From: JAMHWF01 sp964371405
GTDB lineage: Bacteria; Pseudomonadota; Gammaproteobacteria; Burkholderiales; Burkholderiaceae_C
Length of the DNA stretch: 64,000 nucleotides
Reading direction: 5' to 3'
Assembly: GCA_964371405.1 (NCBI GenBank)
Contig: CAYJLV010000010.1
Coordinates: forward strand, 42,706-106,705
Shown: positions 15,485 through 23,688 of the stretch, in pieces
Numbering within the stretch: the first letter of the stretch is position 1
How the letters are laid out: each line of letters opens with the position of its first letter
Notes under the pieces: model-generated
Told to the model about the DNA's origin: nothing
What the model saw: the letters and a program-made list of their open reading frames with translations, nothing else
Databases searched by the model: none
Position numbers and translations under genes: made by a program

Positions 15485-16996
15485 TCAGATCGACATGCAC
15501 ACGCTCTTGAGCTCGGTGCACGCCTCGACGGCGGCACGGCCCAGGTCGCGACCGACGCCCGACTGCTTGACGCCGCCGAACGGCAGGTTGTTGTCGAGCA
15601 TGTTGTGCGTGTTGACCCATACGGTGCCTGCCTTCAGGCGCGGCACGATCCGGTGCACCGCCGACAGGTTGTTCGACCAGACGCTGGCCGCCAGGCCGTA
15701 GGGCGTGTCGTTGGCCAGACTGATGGCATCGTCGACGGTGTCGAACGGCATCGCGACGACGACCGGGCCGAACACCTCCTCGCGCACGATGCGCATGCCG
15801 GGGTGCGCATCGACAAAGACCGTCGGCTTGACGAACCAGCCGCCATCGAGTGCGCGGTCGCCGCCGGTCAGCACCGTCGCGCCTTCGCTGCGTGCACCGT
15901 CGATGTAGCCCATCACGCGCTCGAAGTGCCGCTTCGAGACGACGGGGCCGACCTGCGCGCGCGGATCGAACCCCGAGCCGATCTTCATGCCCTCGGCGGC
16001 GCGCGCGAGTCCGTGCACGACGCGATCGAAGATGCGCCGCTGCACGAGCACGCGCGAGCCTGCGGTGCAGACCTGGCCCTGGTGGAAAAAGATGCCCATC
16101 GCGGCGCCGGCCGCCGCCGCTTCAACATCGGCATCCTCGAGCACGATCAGCGGCGACTTGCCGCCGAGCTCGAGCGTGAAGCGCGTCATGTTGTCGACCG
16201 CCGCGTGGCCGATCGTGCGGCCGACCGACGTCGAGCCGGTGAAGCTCAGCTTGCCCAGCCCGGGGTGCTGCGCCAGCGCGGCGCCCGCCGTCGCGCCGCG
16301 CCCGCAAACGACGTTGACGACGCCGGCCGGGAAACCCGCCTCCATCACCAGCTCGGCCAGGCGCAGCGCCGTCAGTGGCGTTTCTTCCGAAGGCTTGAGC
16401 ACGACGGTGCAGCCGGCAGCGAGCGCCGGCGCGACCTTCCACAGCGCGATGGCCAACGGGAAGTTCCACGGCACGATCGCGCCGACGACGCCCACCGGCT
16501 CGCGCCGCGTGTAGGTGAAGTACTGCGCGCCGGGCGGCGCCGCGATCGAATGATCGAGCGTCTGCCCCTCGAGTTTGGTCGCCCAGCCCGCCATGTAGCG
16601 CACGAACTCGGCGCCGGCGCCGACGTCGATCATGCGCGCCAGGCCCTGCAGCTTGCCGCCCTGCAGCGTCTCGAGCGCGCTCAGTTCGTCGGCGTGTTCC
16701 TCGATCAGCAGCGACAGCCGGTACAGCAGGCGCTCGCGATCGGCCGGGCGCAGCCGCGACCATGCCGAGTCGTCGAACGCGCGGCGCGCTGCGGCCACCG
16801 CGGCGTCGACGTCGGCGACGCTGCTGTCGGGCGCCTCGGCGATCGTCATCTCGGTGGCCGGATCGACGACCGGGATGTGCGCGTCGCCCGACGGTGCGGC
16901 TTCGCGGCCGTCGATGAAGTTGCCGCGGCGCCGCCGCGAAAGGAAGCCGACCTTGGCCAGCTGTGCGAGCGAGAGGTCGCGCGGGTCCATCGCCAT
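15485..16996 (-). CDS. NAD-dependent aldehyde dehydrogenase, phenylacetaldehyde-dehydrogenase-like
   Basis: Cytosolic ALDH superfamily enzyme of 503 aa that oxidises an aldehyde to the acid. Catalytic residues are Asn178 (VPWNFPL), Glu276 (LELGGKSP) and Cys310 (HQGQVCTAGSR). The cofactor segment SFTGSTSVGR is at about 251-260. Overall similarity is to the phenylacetaldehyde/betaine-aldehyde branch (FeaB/StyD type). The context supports an arylacetaldehyde substrate: FeaR-like regulator, MoaF-like protein, GMC alcohol oxidoreductase and the hpa locus. ATG 16996 sits almost on its AGGAGC box, so the in-frame ATG two codons later (16990) may be the true start. Substrate assignment is inference. 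Confidence 0.88.
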   Translation of the reverse strand: MAMDPRDLSLAQLAKVGFLSRRRRGNFIDGREAAPSGDAHIPVVDPATEMTIAEAPDSSVADVDAAVAAARRAFDDSAWSRLRPADRERLLYRLSLLIEEHADELSALETLQGGKLQGLARMIDVGAGAEFVRYMAGWATKLEGQTLDHSIAAPPGAQYFTYTRREPVGVVGAIVPWNFPLAIALWKVAPALAAGCTVVLKPSEETPLTALRLAELVMEAGFPAGVVNVVCGRGATAGAALAQHPGLGKLSFTGSTSVGRTIGHAAVDNMTRFTLELGGKSPLIVLEDADVEAAAAGAAMGIFFHQGQVCTAGSRVLVQRRIFDRVVHGLARAAEGMKIGSGFDPRAQVGPVVSKRHFERVMGYIDGARSEGATVLTGGDRALDGGWFVKPTVFVDAHPGMRIVREEVFGPVVVAMPFDTVDDAISLANDTPYGLAASVWSNNLSAVHRIVPRLKAGTVWVNTHNMLDNNLPFGGVKQSGVGRDLGRAAVEACTELKSVCMSI

Positions 16997-17094
16997 GCTC
17001 CTGGTTCAGCTTCGACCGGCTGCACTGTAGGCAGCAGCGGCTGCCGTGGCTTGTCTGTCAGCGCAGCATCCCTTGCATCTGCGCGCATCGCTCG

Positions 17095-17499
17095 TCACTC
17101 GCTTGACCGGGCAGCGCGGTCCACGAGCAGCGTGTCGGTGAACTGCTCGAAGCGCCGGATGCGCCCGCCGGCGACGTCCCACACGTGGGCGGTGCGCACC
17201 TGCATCCGCCTGCCCGTCGCGCGGTGCACGCCGCTGTAGCCGCCGACCGCGACGACGCTGTCGCCGCCGTCGATGAGACGCTCGAGCGTGAACGCGAAGC
17301 CGTCCCAGTCGGCGACGAGCGCCTTGAACACGTGATCGACGACCTGCTCCACGCCGACCCAGGTGCCGGCGGTCGGGAAACCGGCTGCCTCGATCCATTC
17401 GATGTCGGTGGCGGCTTCGGCGAGCATCGCCGCGACGTCGTGGCGCGCCGACGCGGCGTAGTGGTCGGCAATGACTTGAAGCGCAGTCCGTGCATTCAT
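17095..17499 (-). CDS. NTF2-like (SnoaL-type) small protein
   Basis: Protein of 134 aa with the cone-shaped NTF2/SnoaL fold pattern. The helix ALQVIADHYAASARHDVAAMLAEAATDIEWIEA is followed by strands VGGYSGVHRATGRRMQVRTAHVWDVAGGRIRRFEQFTDT. Members include ketosteroid isomerases, hydrolases and binding proteins, so the activity cannot be given. It starts at ATG 17499, overlapping the MoaF-like gene by 4 bases, and is followed by a 98-base gap without recognisable features before the aldehyde dehydrogenase. A role on an intermediate of the operon pathway, or as partner of the MoaF-like protein, is likely. Confidence 0.85.
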   Translation of the reverse strand: MNARTALQVIADHYAASARHDVAAMLAEAATDIEWIEAAGFPTAGTWVGVEQVVDHVFKALVADWDGFAFTLERLIDGGDSVVAVGGYSGVHRATGRRMQVRTAHVWDVAGGRIRRFEQFTDTLLVDRAARSSE

Positions 17500-18296
17500 A
17501 CAGGTTCCGCGCCGGGCGGGTAGGTCGTCACCGAACACTTGCGCATGAACGCGCCGGCCGGGCTGTTGGAGATGCGCCCTTCGCCCGTGAGCCCGAGGAA
17601 CTTTCCGGTCGAGCGTCCGCTCGCGAAGTCGAAGAAGAACACCGACGCGACCGGGATCAGGAACTCGCGGAAGGTGAAGATGTACTGGTCCTTCGCGAAG
17701 CGCCAGTAGCTCGCCAGATCGACTGCGCCATGGCCGCGCTGCACGCCGACCAGGCACTGCCATGCATAGCGTTGCGAGTTCAGGTAGGTGTGCTCGTAGG
17801 TGTGGTTCGGGCTGTAGGTCTGCGCCGTGCGCAGGCCGATCAGGTCGCGCGTCGGCGCGGGCGCTTCGCCGCTCGCGCGTACAGCCTCGTCGCCGAGCGT
17901 GCCGACCATGAAGTGCTGCGTCACGCGCGGGTCGCCGCCGGCGGCGGCCGCGTCCTGGATCGTGCTGCGCACCGCCAGCACGCGCAGGCTGGCGGTGTCG
18001 ACGATCACGGTCAACGCCTCGTCGGGCCGGTCGGCGCGCGTCAGGTCGATGAACCAGGTCGTCCCGGTGGTCGGTACGGCGTCGTACCAGCCGCTGCCGC
18101 GGCCGGGGTGCTCGCCCTCCTCGCTCCATTGCAGCACGTTCCCGGCTTGCGGTTGCAGCGTGAGCGTCGTCGCCGGCAGCGCCAGGCGCATCGTGCGACC
18201 GGCCAGCGCCTCGCTCGACGGCAGGCGGTTGGTCGCGATGCCGAGCGCGAAGTCGTCGTAGTTCTTCCAGCCCGAGGGGCGCGCTGCGGTCGTCAT
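17496..18296 (-). CDS. moaF: MoaF family protein
   Basis: Protein of 266 aa matching the two-domain MoaF family (MoaF N- and C-terminal domains). Recognisable stretches are NYDDFALGIATNRLPSSEAL at the start, APTRDLIGLRTAQTYSPNHTYEHTYLN in the middle, and VASVFFFDFASGRSTGKFLGL towards the end. MoaF was named from the monoamine regulon of Klebsiella and, despite database wording about molybdenum cofactor, its biochemical role is unknown. No signal peptide is visible. It is embedded by 4-base overlaps between the GMC oxidoreductase and the NTF2-like gene. Presence beside alcohol/aldehyde oxidation genes and a FeaR-type regulator supports a function in arylamine or aryl-alcohol catabolism. Confidence 0.85.
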   Translation of the reverse strand: MTTAARPSGWKNYDDFALGIATNRLPSSEALAGRTMRLALPATTLTLQPQAGNVLQWSEEGEHPGRGSGWYDAVPTTGTTWFIDLTRADRPDEALTVIVDTASLRVLAVRSTIQDAAAAGGDPRVTQHFMVGTLGDEAVRASGEAPAPTRDLIGLRTAQTYSPNHTYEHTYLNSQRYAWQCLVGVQRGHGAVDLASYWRFAKDQYIFTFREFLIPVASVFFFDFASGRSTGKFLGLTGEGRISNSPAGAFMRKCSVTTYPPGAEPV

Positions 18297-19942
18297 GCGG
18301 TGGCCTCCTCAATGACGGGCGCTGCGGCCGGCACGGCGCGCGGTGTGCCAGCCAGCACGAATTCGGCGCAACGCTCGGCGATCATGATGATCGGCGCGTT
18401 GGTGTTGCCGCCGACGATGGTCGGCATCACGGAGGCGTCGCACACGCGCAGCCGGCCGACGCCGCGCACGCGCAGCTGCGGATCGACGACGGCGCGCGCA
18501 TCGTCCGGCGCGCCCATGCGGCAGGTGCCTGCCGGGTGGTAGACCGTCTTGGCGTAACGCCGCACGTAGTCCTCGAGCGCAGCGTCGGCACAGGCCTCGT
18601 TGCGTTGCGGCGCCAGCTCCTCGCTGACCAGCTTGCGCAGCGACGGCGCGCGCAGGATGCGCCGCGCCAGCTTGAGACCGCGCACCAGCGTGTCGACGTC
18701 GGCCTGCTCGGTGAGGTAGCCGCCGTCGAACAGGATCGGCGCCATCGGGTCGGCGCTGCGCAATCGCACGCTGCCGCGAGATTTCGGGCGCAGGAAGCAC
18801 GGGTTGATCGAGAGGCCGTGCCCCGGCAGCGGCTCGCGGTCGACGTCGCCCACCAGCACCGGCAGCACGTGGAACTGGATGTCGGGCCGGCCGCTGGCCG
18901 ACGTGTCGGCGAAGCCGCCGCTCTCGACGACGGTGGACGTGAGCAGCCCGGTGCGGAACGCCAGCCACTGCAGGCCGTGGCGCAGCGCCGCGAGGCCGCG
19001 ATCGCTGCCGAACAGGCTGATCGGGTCGTGCGTGCGGCCGTAGACGGAGACCTCGAGGTGGTCCTGGTAGTTGCGGCCGACGCCGGGCAGATCGCGCACG
19101 ACGTCGACGCCCAGCGCCTGCAGCTCGCCGCCCGGACCGATGCCCGAGAGCTGCAGGATCTTGGGCGACGCCAGCGCACCGGCGGCGAGCACGACTTCGC
19201 AGCGCGCCACGGCGGCGACCGTCGTGCCGTCGTCGCGGCGGTACTCGACCCCCGTCGCCTCGCCGTTGCGCACGACGACGCGCAGCACGTGCGCGCCGGT
19301 GACGACCGTCAGCCGCGGATCGCCGAGCACCGCGGCGAGATAGGTGGCCGACGTGCTGCCGCGCTCGCCGTCGAACGTCGTCGACTGGTAGAAGCCGACG
19401 CCTTCCTGACGCTCGCCGTTGAAGTCGTCGTTGTAGCGCAGCCCCACCTCCTGCGCGGCCTTGACGAAGGCGCGGCTGAGCGGGTGGCGGTACCCATCGG
19501 TCACGCGCAGCGGACCGTCGGTGCCGTGCAGCGGCTCGGACAAGCGCTCGTTGCACTCGGCGCGCTTGAAGGCCGGCAGCACGTCGTCCCAGCGCCAGTC
19601 GCTGCAGCCCTGCGCCGCCCAGTCGTCGTAGTCCTGGCGCGCACCGCGGATGTAGACCATCGCGTTGACGGAGCTGCCGCCGCCGAGCGTGCGGCCCTGC
19701 GGCACGTGGAGCGTGCGCCCCGCTGCCTGCGCCTGCGGCTCGGTCTGGTAGGGCCAGGTGCGTGCGGTGCCGATCACGCGCACGAAGGTCGCCGGCATCC
19801 GGATGTAGAGCAGGTTGTCGCTCGGCCCGGCCTCGAGCAGCAGCACGCTGCGGCCGGCGCGCACCAGGCGGTGCGCCACGACGCAGCCGGCCGAGCCGCC
19901 CCCGACGACGACGTAGTCGTACTCACGATCGACGCTTGCCAT
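18293..19942 (-). CDS. GMC-family FAD-dependent oxidoreductase (choline dehydrogenase-like)
   Basis: Flavoenzyme of 549 aa that oxidises primary alcohols to aldehydes. The N-terminal dinucleotide motif is VVVGGGSAGCVVAHRL and the GMC signature 1 region is GRTLGGGSSVNAMVYIRG. GMC signature 2 lies around GALASPKILQLSGIG. The C-terminal VYHPAGTCRMG and VGGNTNAPIIMIAE carry the active-site His/Asn pair. The start is ATG 19942, behind GGAGGCAAGGCC. The longer open frame to 20047 has no coding character. It is the first gene of the long operon and divergent from the SDR. The probable role is the first oxidation step, alcohol to aldehyde, before the aldehyde dehydrogenase. The substrate is not deducible. 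Confidence 0.9.
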   Translation of the reverse strand: MASVDREYDYVVVGGGSAGCVVAHRLVRAGRSVLLLEAGPSDNLLYIRMPATFVRVIGTARTWPYQTEPQAQAAGRTLHVPQGRTLGGGSSVNAMVYIRGARQDYDDWAAQGCSDWRWDDVLPAFKRAECNERLSEPLHGTDGPLRVTDGYRHPLSRAFVKAAQEVGLRYNDDFNGERQEGVGFYQSTTFDGERGSTSATYLAAVLGDPRLTVVTGAHVLRVVVRNGEATGVEYRRDDGTTVAAVARCEVVLAAGALASPKILQLSGIGPGGELQALGVDVVRDLPGVGRNYQDHLEVSVYGRTHDPISLFGSDRGLAALRHGLQWLAFRTGLLTSTVVESGGFADTSASGRPDIQFHVLPVLVGDVDREPLPGHGLSINPCFLRPKSRGSVRLRSADPMAPILFDGGYLTEQADVDTLVRGLKLARRILRAPSLRKLVSEELAPQRNEACADAALEDYVRRYAKTVYHPAGTCRMGAPDDARAVVDPQLRVRGVGRLRVCDASVMPTIVGGNTNAPIIMIAERCAEFVLAGTPRAVPAAAPVIEEATA

Positions 19943-20139
19943 GGCCTTGCCTCCTCTGCGCTGCCGCTGTGCCGCGCTGGTGGCGCATCGTGCGCAGGTC
20001 GCGGCCGGTCGGCAAGGGTCGCGCCGTCTCCGTGCGCGCACGATCAATACTCAGTGCGTGATCGGCCAAGGCGGCGCCGCAGCCCGCACCGAATGCGCAA
20101 GACAATCGCCGCGATCCGGACCCGACGGGAGCACAGGAG

Positions 20140-20904
20140 ATGAGCGACATGAAGGACAAGATTTGCGTCGTCACCGGCGGCGCGGGCAGCGTCGGCGTCG
20201 CGTCGGCGCGCGCGCTGCTCGACGCCGGCGCGTCGGTGCTGCTGGTCGACCGCGACGCGCGGCAGCTCGACGCGGCGCGCGCCGCGCTCGGCGGCGACGC
20301 CGCGCGCATCGACCTCGCCGTCGCCGATGTGACCGACGCGGCGCAGACGCGCGCCTGGATCGCGCAGGCGCAGGCGCGCCGCGGCGGCATCGACTTCCTG
20401 TTCTGCAACGCCGGCATCAACGGCGCGATCGCGCCGATCGCCGACTACCCCGAGGACGTGTTCGACGCCGTGATGGCCGTCAACGTGCGCGGCCCCTTCC
20501 TCGCGCTGAAGTACGGCCTGCCGGCGATGAACGCGGGCGGCAGCGTGCTGATCAACGCCAGCGTCGTCGCCGTCACTGCCGACCCCGGCATCTGCGCCTA
20601 CGCCACCTCCAAGCACGCGCTCGTCGGCCTGATGCGCGTCGCCGCGAAGGAGGCGGCGCGCCGCAACGTGCGCGTCAACGTGATCGCGCCGGGGCCGATC
20701 GCCAACGAGTTTCAGGCCGACATCGAGCGGCGCCTGTCCCACGTCGTCGGCCGCGACGCGACGCAGATGCTCGACGGCATGATCCCGCTCGGCCGCCACG
20801 GCGAGCCGCGCGAGATCGCCGAGATGGTGCTCTTCCTCGCGTCGCCGCGCAGCAGCTTTTCCACCGGCGGCGTCTTCATGGCCGACGGCGGCATGCACGT
20901 CTGA
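20140..20904 (+). CDS. Short-chain dehydrogenase/reductase
   Basis: Classical SDR of about 254 aa. The cofactor motif is TGGAGSVG (TGxxxGxG), CNAGINGAI is the NNAG-type strand, and catalytic Ser (INASVVAV) and YxxxK (YATSK) have the normal 13-residue spacing. C-terminal RNVRVNVIAPGPI is typical. The N-terminal Rossmann strand ends in VDRD, with Asp favouring NAD over NADP. Two starts are possible: ATG 20140 (GGGAG 8 bases upstream) or ATG 20149 (AGGAG 9 bases upstream). It is divergent from the GMC operon across a 197-base gap, which should hold both promoters. Substrate unknown. The stop codon is the left edge of a dispersed repeat. Confidence 0.88.
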   Translation: MSDMKDKICVVTGGAGSVGVASARALLDAGASVLLVDRDARQLDAARAALGGDAARIDLAVADVTDAAQTRAWIAQAQARRGGIDFLFCNAGINGAIAPIADYPEDVFDAVMAVNVRGPFLALKYGLPAMNAGGSVLINASVVAVTADPGICAYATSKHALVGLMRVAAKEAARRNVRVNVIAPGPIANEFQADIERRLSHVVGRDATQMLDGMIPLGRHGEPREIAEMVLFLASPRSSFSTGGVFMADGGMHV

Positions 20905-21326
20905 TACGTGCTCGCGATCACCCGAATAGAAACCGGGGCAGCCGGCGGCTTGCCCACTCCGAGCCGGCAAAGCGCCGTGCGGCGCGCCCGCGGCGCTTTG
21001 CTGAACCGATGGTGGCGTGCCGGATACAGGCATGCCGCCGCCAGTGCCTCGCGGCAGGCGCAGCCCCGCGCGGGCGATTTCCGGGTCGCCGAGGAGCGCA
21101 GGATCGGGGTCGGCGCGCGTACTCGCGCGCTTCGTCTTCATGCTCGCCGCAGCTGTCTGAGCGGAGCTCACGCAGTGAGCGCAGCGAGTTCTGCGGCGCG
21201 ACCCCGAGCCGAGTACCGCAGGGCAGTCGGCGCGAGCCGACCGACACGGTATGAGCCCGCGCGGGGCTGCGCCTGCCGCGACGCTCGGTGCTCGCTGTTC
21301 CTGTCCGGCATGTCGCGAACCCGTAT
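20904..21326. repeat. Dispersed inverted-repeat element, copy 2 (423 bp)
   Basis: This fills most of the only gene-free stretch over 300 bases (20905-21461). The ends are imperfect inverted repeats: ATAC with CTCGCGATC at 20904 and its complement ending at 21326. The left end again begins on the A of a TGA stop. Nested inside are an 11-bp hairpin (GCAAAGCGCCG 20967-20977, CGGCGCTTTGC 20991-21001), a perfect 27-bp inverted repeat (21049-21075 and 21255-21281), GCTCAC/GTGAGC and GTCGGC/GCCGAC hairpins. It shares a 31-base identical block and an inverted segment with the copy at 10586. No transposase is present, so it resembles a non-autonomous or REP-like element. Confidence 0.78.
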
Positions 21327-21346
21327 GAAGGCGCAGCCCCCGCGGA

Positions 21347-21372
21347 AGCCCACCCGGAGTTCCGGGCGGGCT
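21347..21372 (+). terminator. Rho-independent terminator-like hairpin
   Basis: AGCCCACCCGG (21347-21357), loop AGTT, CCGGGCGGGCT (21362-21372) forms an 11-bp stem with one A-C mismatch. It is followed by CTTTCGCTTCTTGTT. It would stop read-through from the SDR and repeat region immediately before the ECF-type promoter at 21386. Confidence 0.65.
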
Positions 21373-21385
21373 CTTTCGCTTCTTG

Positions 21386-21417
21386 TTGAACCCTCCGGCG
21401 CAGCCGCGCAACCCATG
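21386..21417 (+). promoter_or_regulatory. ECF-type promoter P1
   Basis: TTGAACC (21386-21392), 15 bases, GCAACCCATG (21408-21417). The same two boxes at the same spacing stand upstream of the ECF sigma gene and three other genes in the window. The small membrane protein ORF starts 45 bases after the -10-like box. The FecR/haem-sensor/kinase genes lie downstream on the same strand and may be read from it. Confidence 0.7.
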
Positions 21418-21461
21418 GCCCGAGAGGCGCGCCGCACCGGCGCTGCCGACACGAAGAGGCC

Positions 21462-21590
21462 ATGATGAAACCGACCCGCGATTCCCCCCGCCCGCAGCCC
21501 GACGCCTGGGACCACCTGTGGGCGCTGCTGCCCGTGTTTCTCGCGTTCGCCGCGCTGCTGGTGATCTTCGCCGACAGCGTCGGCCCGTGA
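21462..21590 (+). CDS. Small single-span membrane protein
   Basis: ORF of 42 aa starting ATG ATG, preceded by AAGAGG. The first 15 residues are polar (KPTRDSPRPQPDA). Then comes WDHLWALLPVFLAFAALLVIFA, one hydrophobic helix of about 20 residues, and a short tail DSVGP. Codon choice is GC3-rich like the neighbours. It lies 45 bases behind the ECF-type promoter P1, which is the main reason to believe it is expressed. No known family recognised. It could be a small regulator or anchor for the envelope sensors encoded downstream. A 153-base gap with no clear feature separates it from the FecR-domain gene. Confidence 0.6.
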   Translation: MMKPTRDSPRPQPDAWDHLWALLPVFLAFAALLVIFADSVGP

Positions 21591-21743
21591 GTCAATCCCT
21601 AAGACCGCCCCGTCTCGAAGGCGCCACCGATACCGCCGCATGGATATCCCGGCGGCCATGCTCGGCAGTACCATCGCCGCGAATACGTTCGCGCCCTTCA
21701 TGACCCGCAGGCTCCGCCCTGCGCTTGCGCAAGGACTCCGGCG

Positions 21744-22763
21744 ATGCGACACGCTCGGCTGTTCGTGTGGCTGCTCGGCTCGTTGCCGGTGTTGAGCGCC
21801 GCTGCGCCGCCGATCGGCGTGTTCACCATCGTCGACGGCGAGACGGCCGTCATCCGCGACTCGGTGCGCTTCGCCGCGGCAGAGGGGCTGCGCGTGCAGC
21901 CCGACGACATCATCCACACAGGCGAGCGCGCCAACGTGACGCGCATCGAGTTCGCCGAAGGCGGTGCGCTCGACCTCGGCCCGGCGACGCGGCTGCTGCT
22001 GCGCCCGCGCTGGTCCGAGCCGCGCAGCGAGCGGCCGTCGCGCATCTATGTCTCGCAGGGCTGGATCAAGCTCACGGTGACGCCGGCCGACCGCATCGGC
22101 CTGGCGACGCCGCGCCTCGACCTCGCCGAAGTCGCGGGTACGACGGTCGCGCTGATCCAGCCCGAGGCGGCGTTCGTCTTCGTCGAGTCGGGCAGCGCCA
22201 AGCTCGTCGAACGCGCCGACGGCCAGCCGCCGCGCCGCCACGCACTGGCGGCCGGCCAGGCCTACGACAGGCGCGGCGCCGAGGCCGGCGCGGCGGGCGC
22301 GCGCCCGCCGGCCGACCGCATCAAGAGCCTGCCGCGCTCGTTCACCGACACGCTGCCGCGTCGCGCCGCCGTCTTCCGCGACGCGCAGGTCGCGCCGCAG
22401 GCGCCGACGGCGATCGCCTACGAAGACGTGGCGCCGTGGATCAACGCCGAGCGCCCGCTGCGCCCGGCCTTCGTGCAGCGCTGGTCGGCCAAGGCGCGCG
22501 ACGCGCGCTTTCGCGCCGCGCTGATCACCGACCTGCGCATGCACCCCGAGTGGGACCGCGTGCTCTACCCCGAGAAGTACATCGTCAAGAAGGATCCCGA
22601 TCCCGTGCCGAAGCCGCCGGCAAGCGCCGCGCGCGGCGACGACACGCCCGCGCCAGTGGCCACAGCGCCCGAAGCACCGGCCCCCGCGCCGCAGGCCGCC
22701 GAGGCGGCGCCGGCCGAAGACCCGACGCGCAAACCGCTGCGGCCCTGGGAGACGCGGCGCTGA
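21744..22763 (+). CDS. Exported FecR-domain protein
   Basis: Protein of 339 aa with a signal peptide (LFVWLLGSLPVLSAAA). A FecR-like beta domain occupies about residues 23-150: VFTIVDGETAVIRDSVRFAA, LRVQPDDIIHTGERANVTRI and LDLGPATRLLLRP, ending AEVAGTTVALIQPEAAFVFVE. It lacks the cytoplasmic anti-sigma segment and the membrane span of true FecR regulators, so it is a periplasmic version. The second half is rich in Arg and aromatic residues (FVQRWSAKARDARFRAALI) and ends in a long Pro/Ala-rich tail. The ATG at 21744 follows AAGGACTCC. Such proteins often bind peptidoglycan or signal envelope state. Here it precedes a haem-containing sensor and a kinase. Confidence 0.8.
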   Translation: MRHARLFVWLLGSLPVLSAAAPPIGVFTIVDGETAVIRDSVRFAAAEGLRVQPDDIIHTGERANVTRIEFAEGGALDLGPATRLLLRPRWSEPRSERPSRIYVSQGWIKLTVTPADRIGLATPRLDLAEVAGTTVALIQPEAAFVFVESGSAKLVERADGQPPRRHALAAGQAYDRRGAEAGAAGARPPADRIKSLPRSFTDTLPRRAAVFRDAQVAPQAPTAIAYEDVAPWINAERPLRPAFVQRWSAKARDARFRAALITDLRMHPEWDRVLYPEKYIVKKDPDPVPKPPASAARGDDTPAPVATAPEAPAPAPQAAEAAPAEDPTRKPLRPWETRR

Positions 22764-22811
22764 GCCGCCGCGCACACCGGACCCCATGCAAGCAGACGAG
22801 GAGACCCCGTC

Positions 22812-23684
22812 ATGAAGCTCCTGCTCAAGTTCAACCTGGTGTTCGTCGCCGTGTTCCTCGCCGGGCTGGCGCTGACGGGCGTGGTGACGCGCGAGCTGCT
22901 CACACGCAACGCGCAGGACGAGGTGCTGCAGCACGCGCGCTTCATGATGGAGAAGGCGCTCGCCGTGCGCTCCTACACCTCGACGCAGGTCGCGCCGCTG
23001 CTCGAGACGCAGATGAAGTACAGCTTCCTGCCGCAGTCGGTGCCGGCGTACTCGGCCACCGAGGTGCTGGCCAAGCTCGCCCGCGCCTACCCCGACTTCA
23101 GCTACAAGGAGGCGACGCTGAACCCGACCAACCCGCGCGACCGCGCGATCGACTGGGAGGTCGACGTGATCTCGCAGTTCCGCAAGTCGGGCGACACGAA
23201 GGAGTTCATCGGCGAGCGCGACACGCCGGCCGGGCGCGCGCTCTACATCGCGCGGCCGATCAAGATCACCGACGGCGCCTGCCTGCGCTGCCACAGCACC
23301 GTCGAGGCCGCGCCGAAGACGCTGATCGACACCTACGGCCCGGCCAACGGCTTCGGCTGGAACTTGAACGAAACGATCGGTGCGCAGGTCGTCTCGGTGC
23401 CGATGGCGCTGCCGCTGCAGCGCGCCGAGCGCGCGTGGCGCGTCTTCATGACGCTGCTGACGGCGGTGTTCGTGACGATCGGCGTGGCGCTCAACGCGAT
23501 GCTGTATGGCCTCGTGATCCGGCCGGTGCGCAAGCTCTCGGCGATCGCCGACCGCGTCAGCCTGGGCGACATGAAGGCGCCCGACTTCCCGGTGCGCGGG
23601 GGCGACGAGATCGGCGTGCTGTCGCAGTCGTTCGCTCGCATGCGCAAGAGCCTGGTGCAGGCGATGAAGATGCTCGAAGCCTGA
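22812..23684 (+). CDS. Membrane haem-c sensor with HAMP domain (DUF3365/Tll0287-like)
   Basis: Protein of 290 aa. The N-terminal membrane helix is about 5-26, followed by a periplasmic DUF3365-type domain with ETQMKYSFLPQSVPAYSA, and a single CxxCH haem-c site CLRCH (157-161). A second membrane helix is about 211-236, and a HAMP domain covers about 232-285. It has no output domain, so it must signal through a partner. The neighbouring Ser/Thr kinase, beginning 5 bases after its stop, is the obvious candidate. DUF3365 domains resemble haem-based redox or gas sensors. Start ATG 22812 behind GAGGAGACC. Confidence 0.87.
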   Translation: MKLLLKFNLVFVAVFLAGLALTGVVTRELLTRNAQDEVLQHARFMMEKALAVRSYTSTQVAPLLETQMKYSFLPQSVPAYSATEVLAKLARAYPDFSYKEATLNPTNPRDRAIDWEVDVISQFRKSGDTKEFIGERDTPAGRALYIARPIKITDGACLRCHSTVEAAPKTLIDTYGPANGFGWNLNETIGAQVVSVPMALPLQRAERAWRVFMTLLTAVFVTIGVALNAMLYGLVIRPVRKLSAIADRVSLGDMKAPDFPVRGGDEIGVLSQSFARMRKSLVQAMKMLEA

Positions 23685-23688
23685 TCTC

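Noticed and set aside
14792..17239. 815-aa open frame on the plus strand
   Set aside because: Antisense to livG and the aldehyde dehydrogenase, with His/Arg/Asp-rich shadow composition.
20904..21461. Possible protein-coding content in the 557-base gap
   Set aside because: All open frames through it are repetitive translations of palindromes. None has a start with a ribosome-binding site or a recognisable domain, except the small ORF at 21462 just after it.
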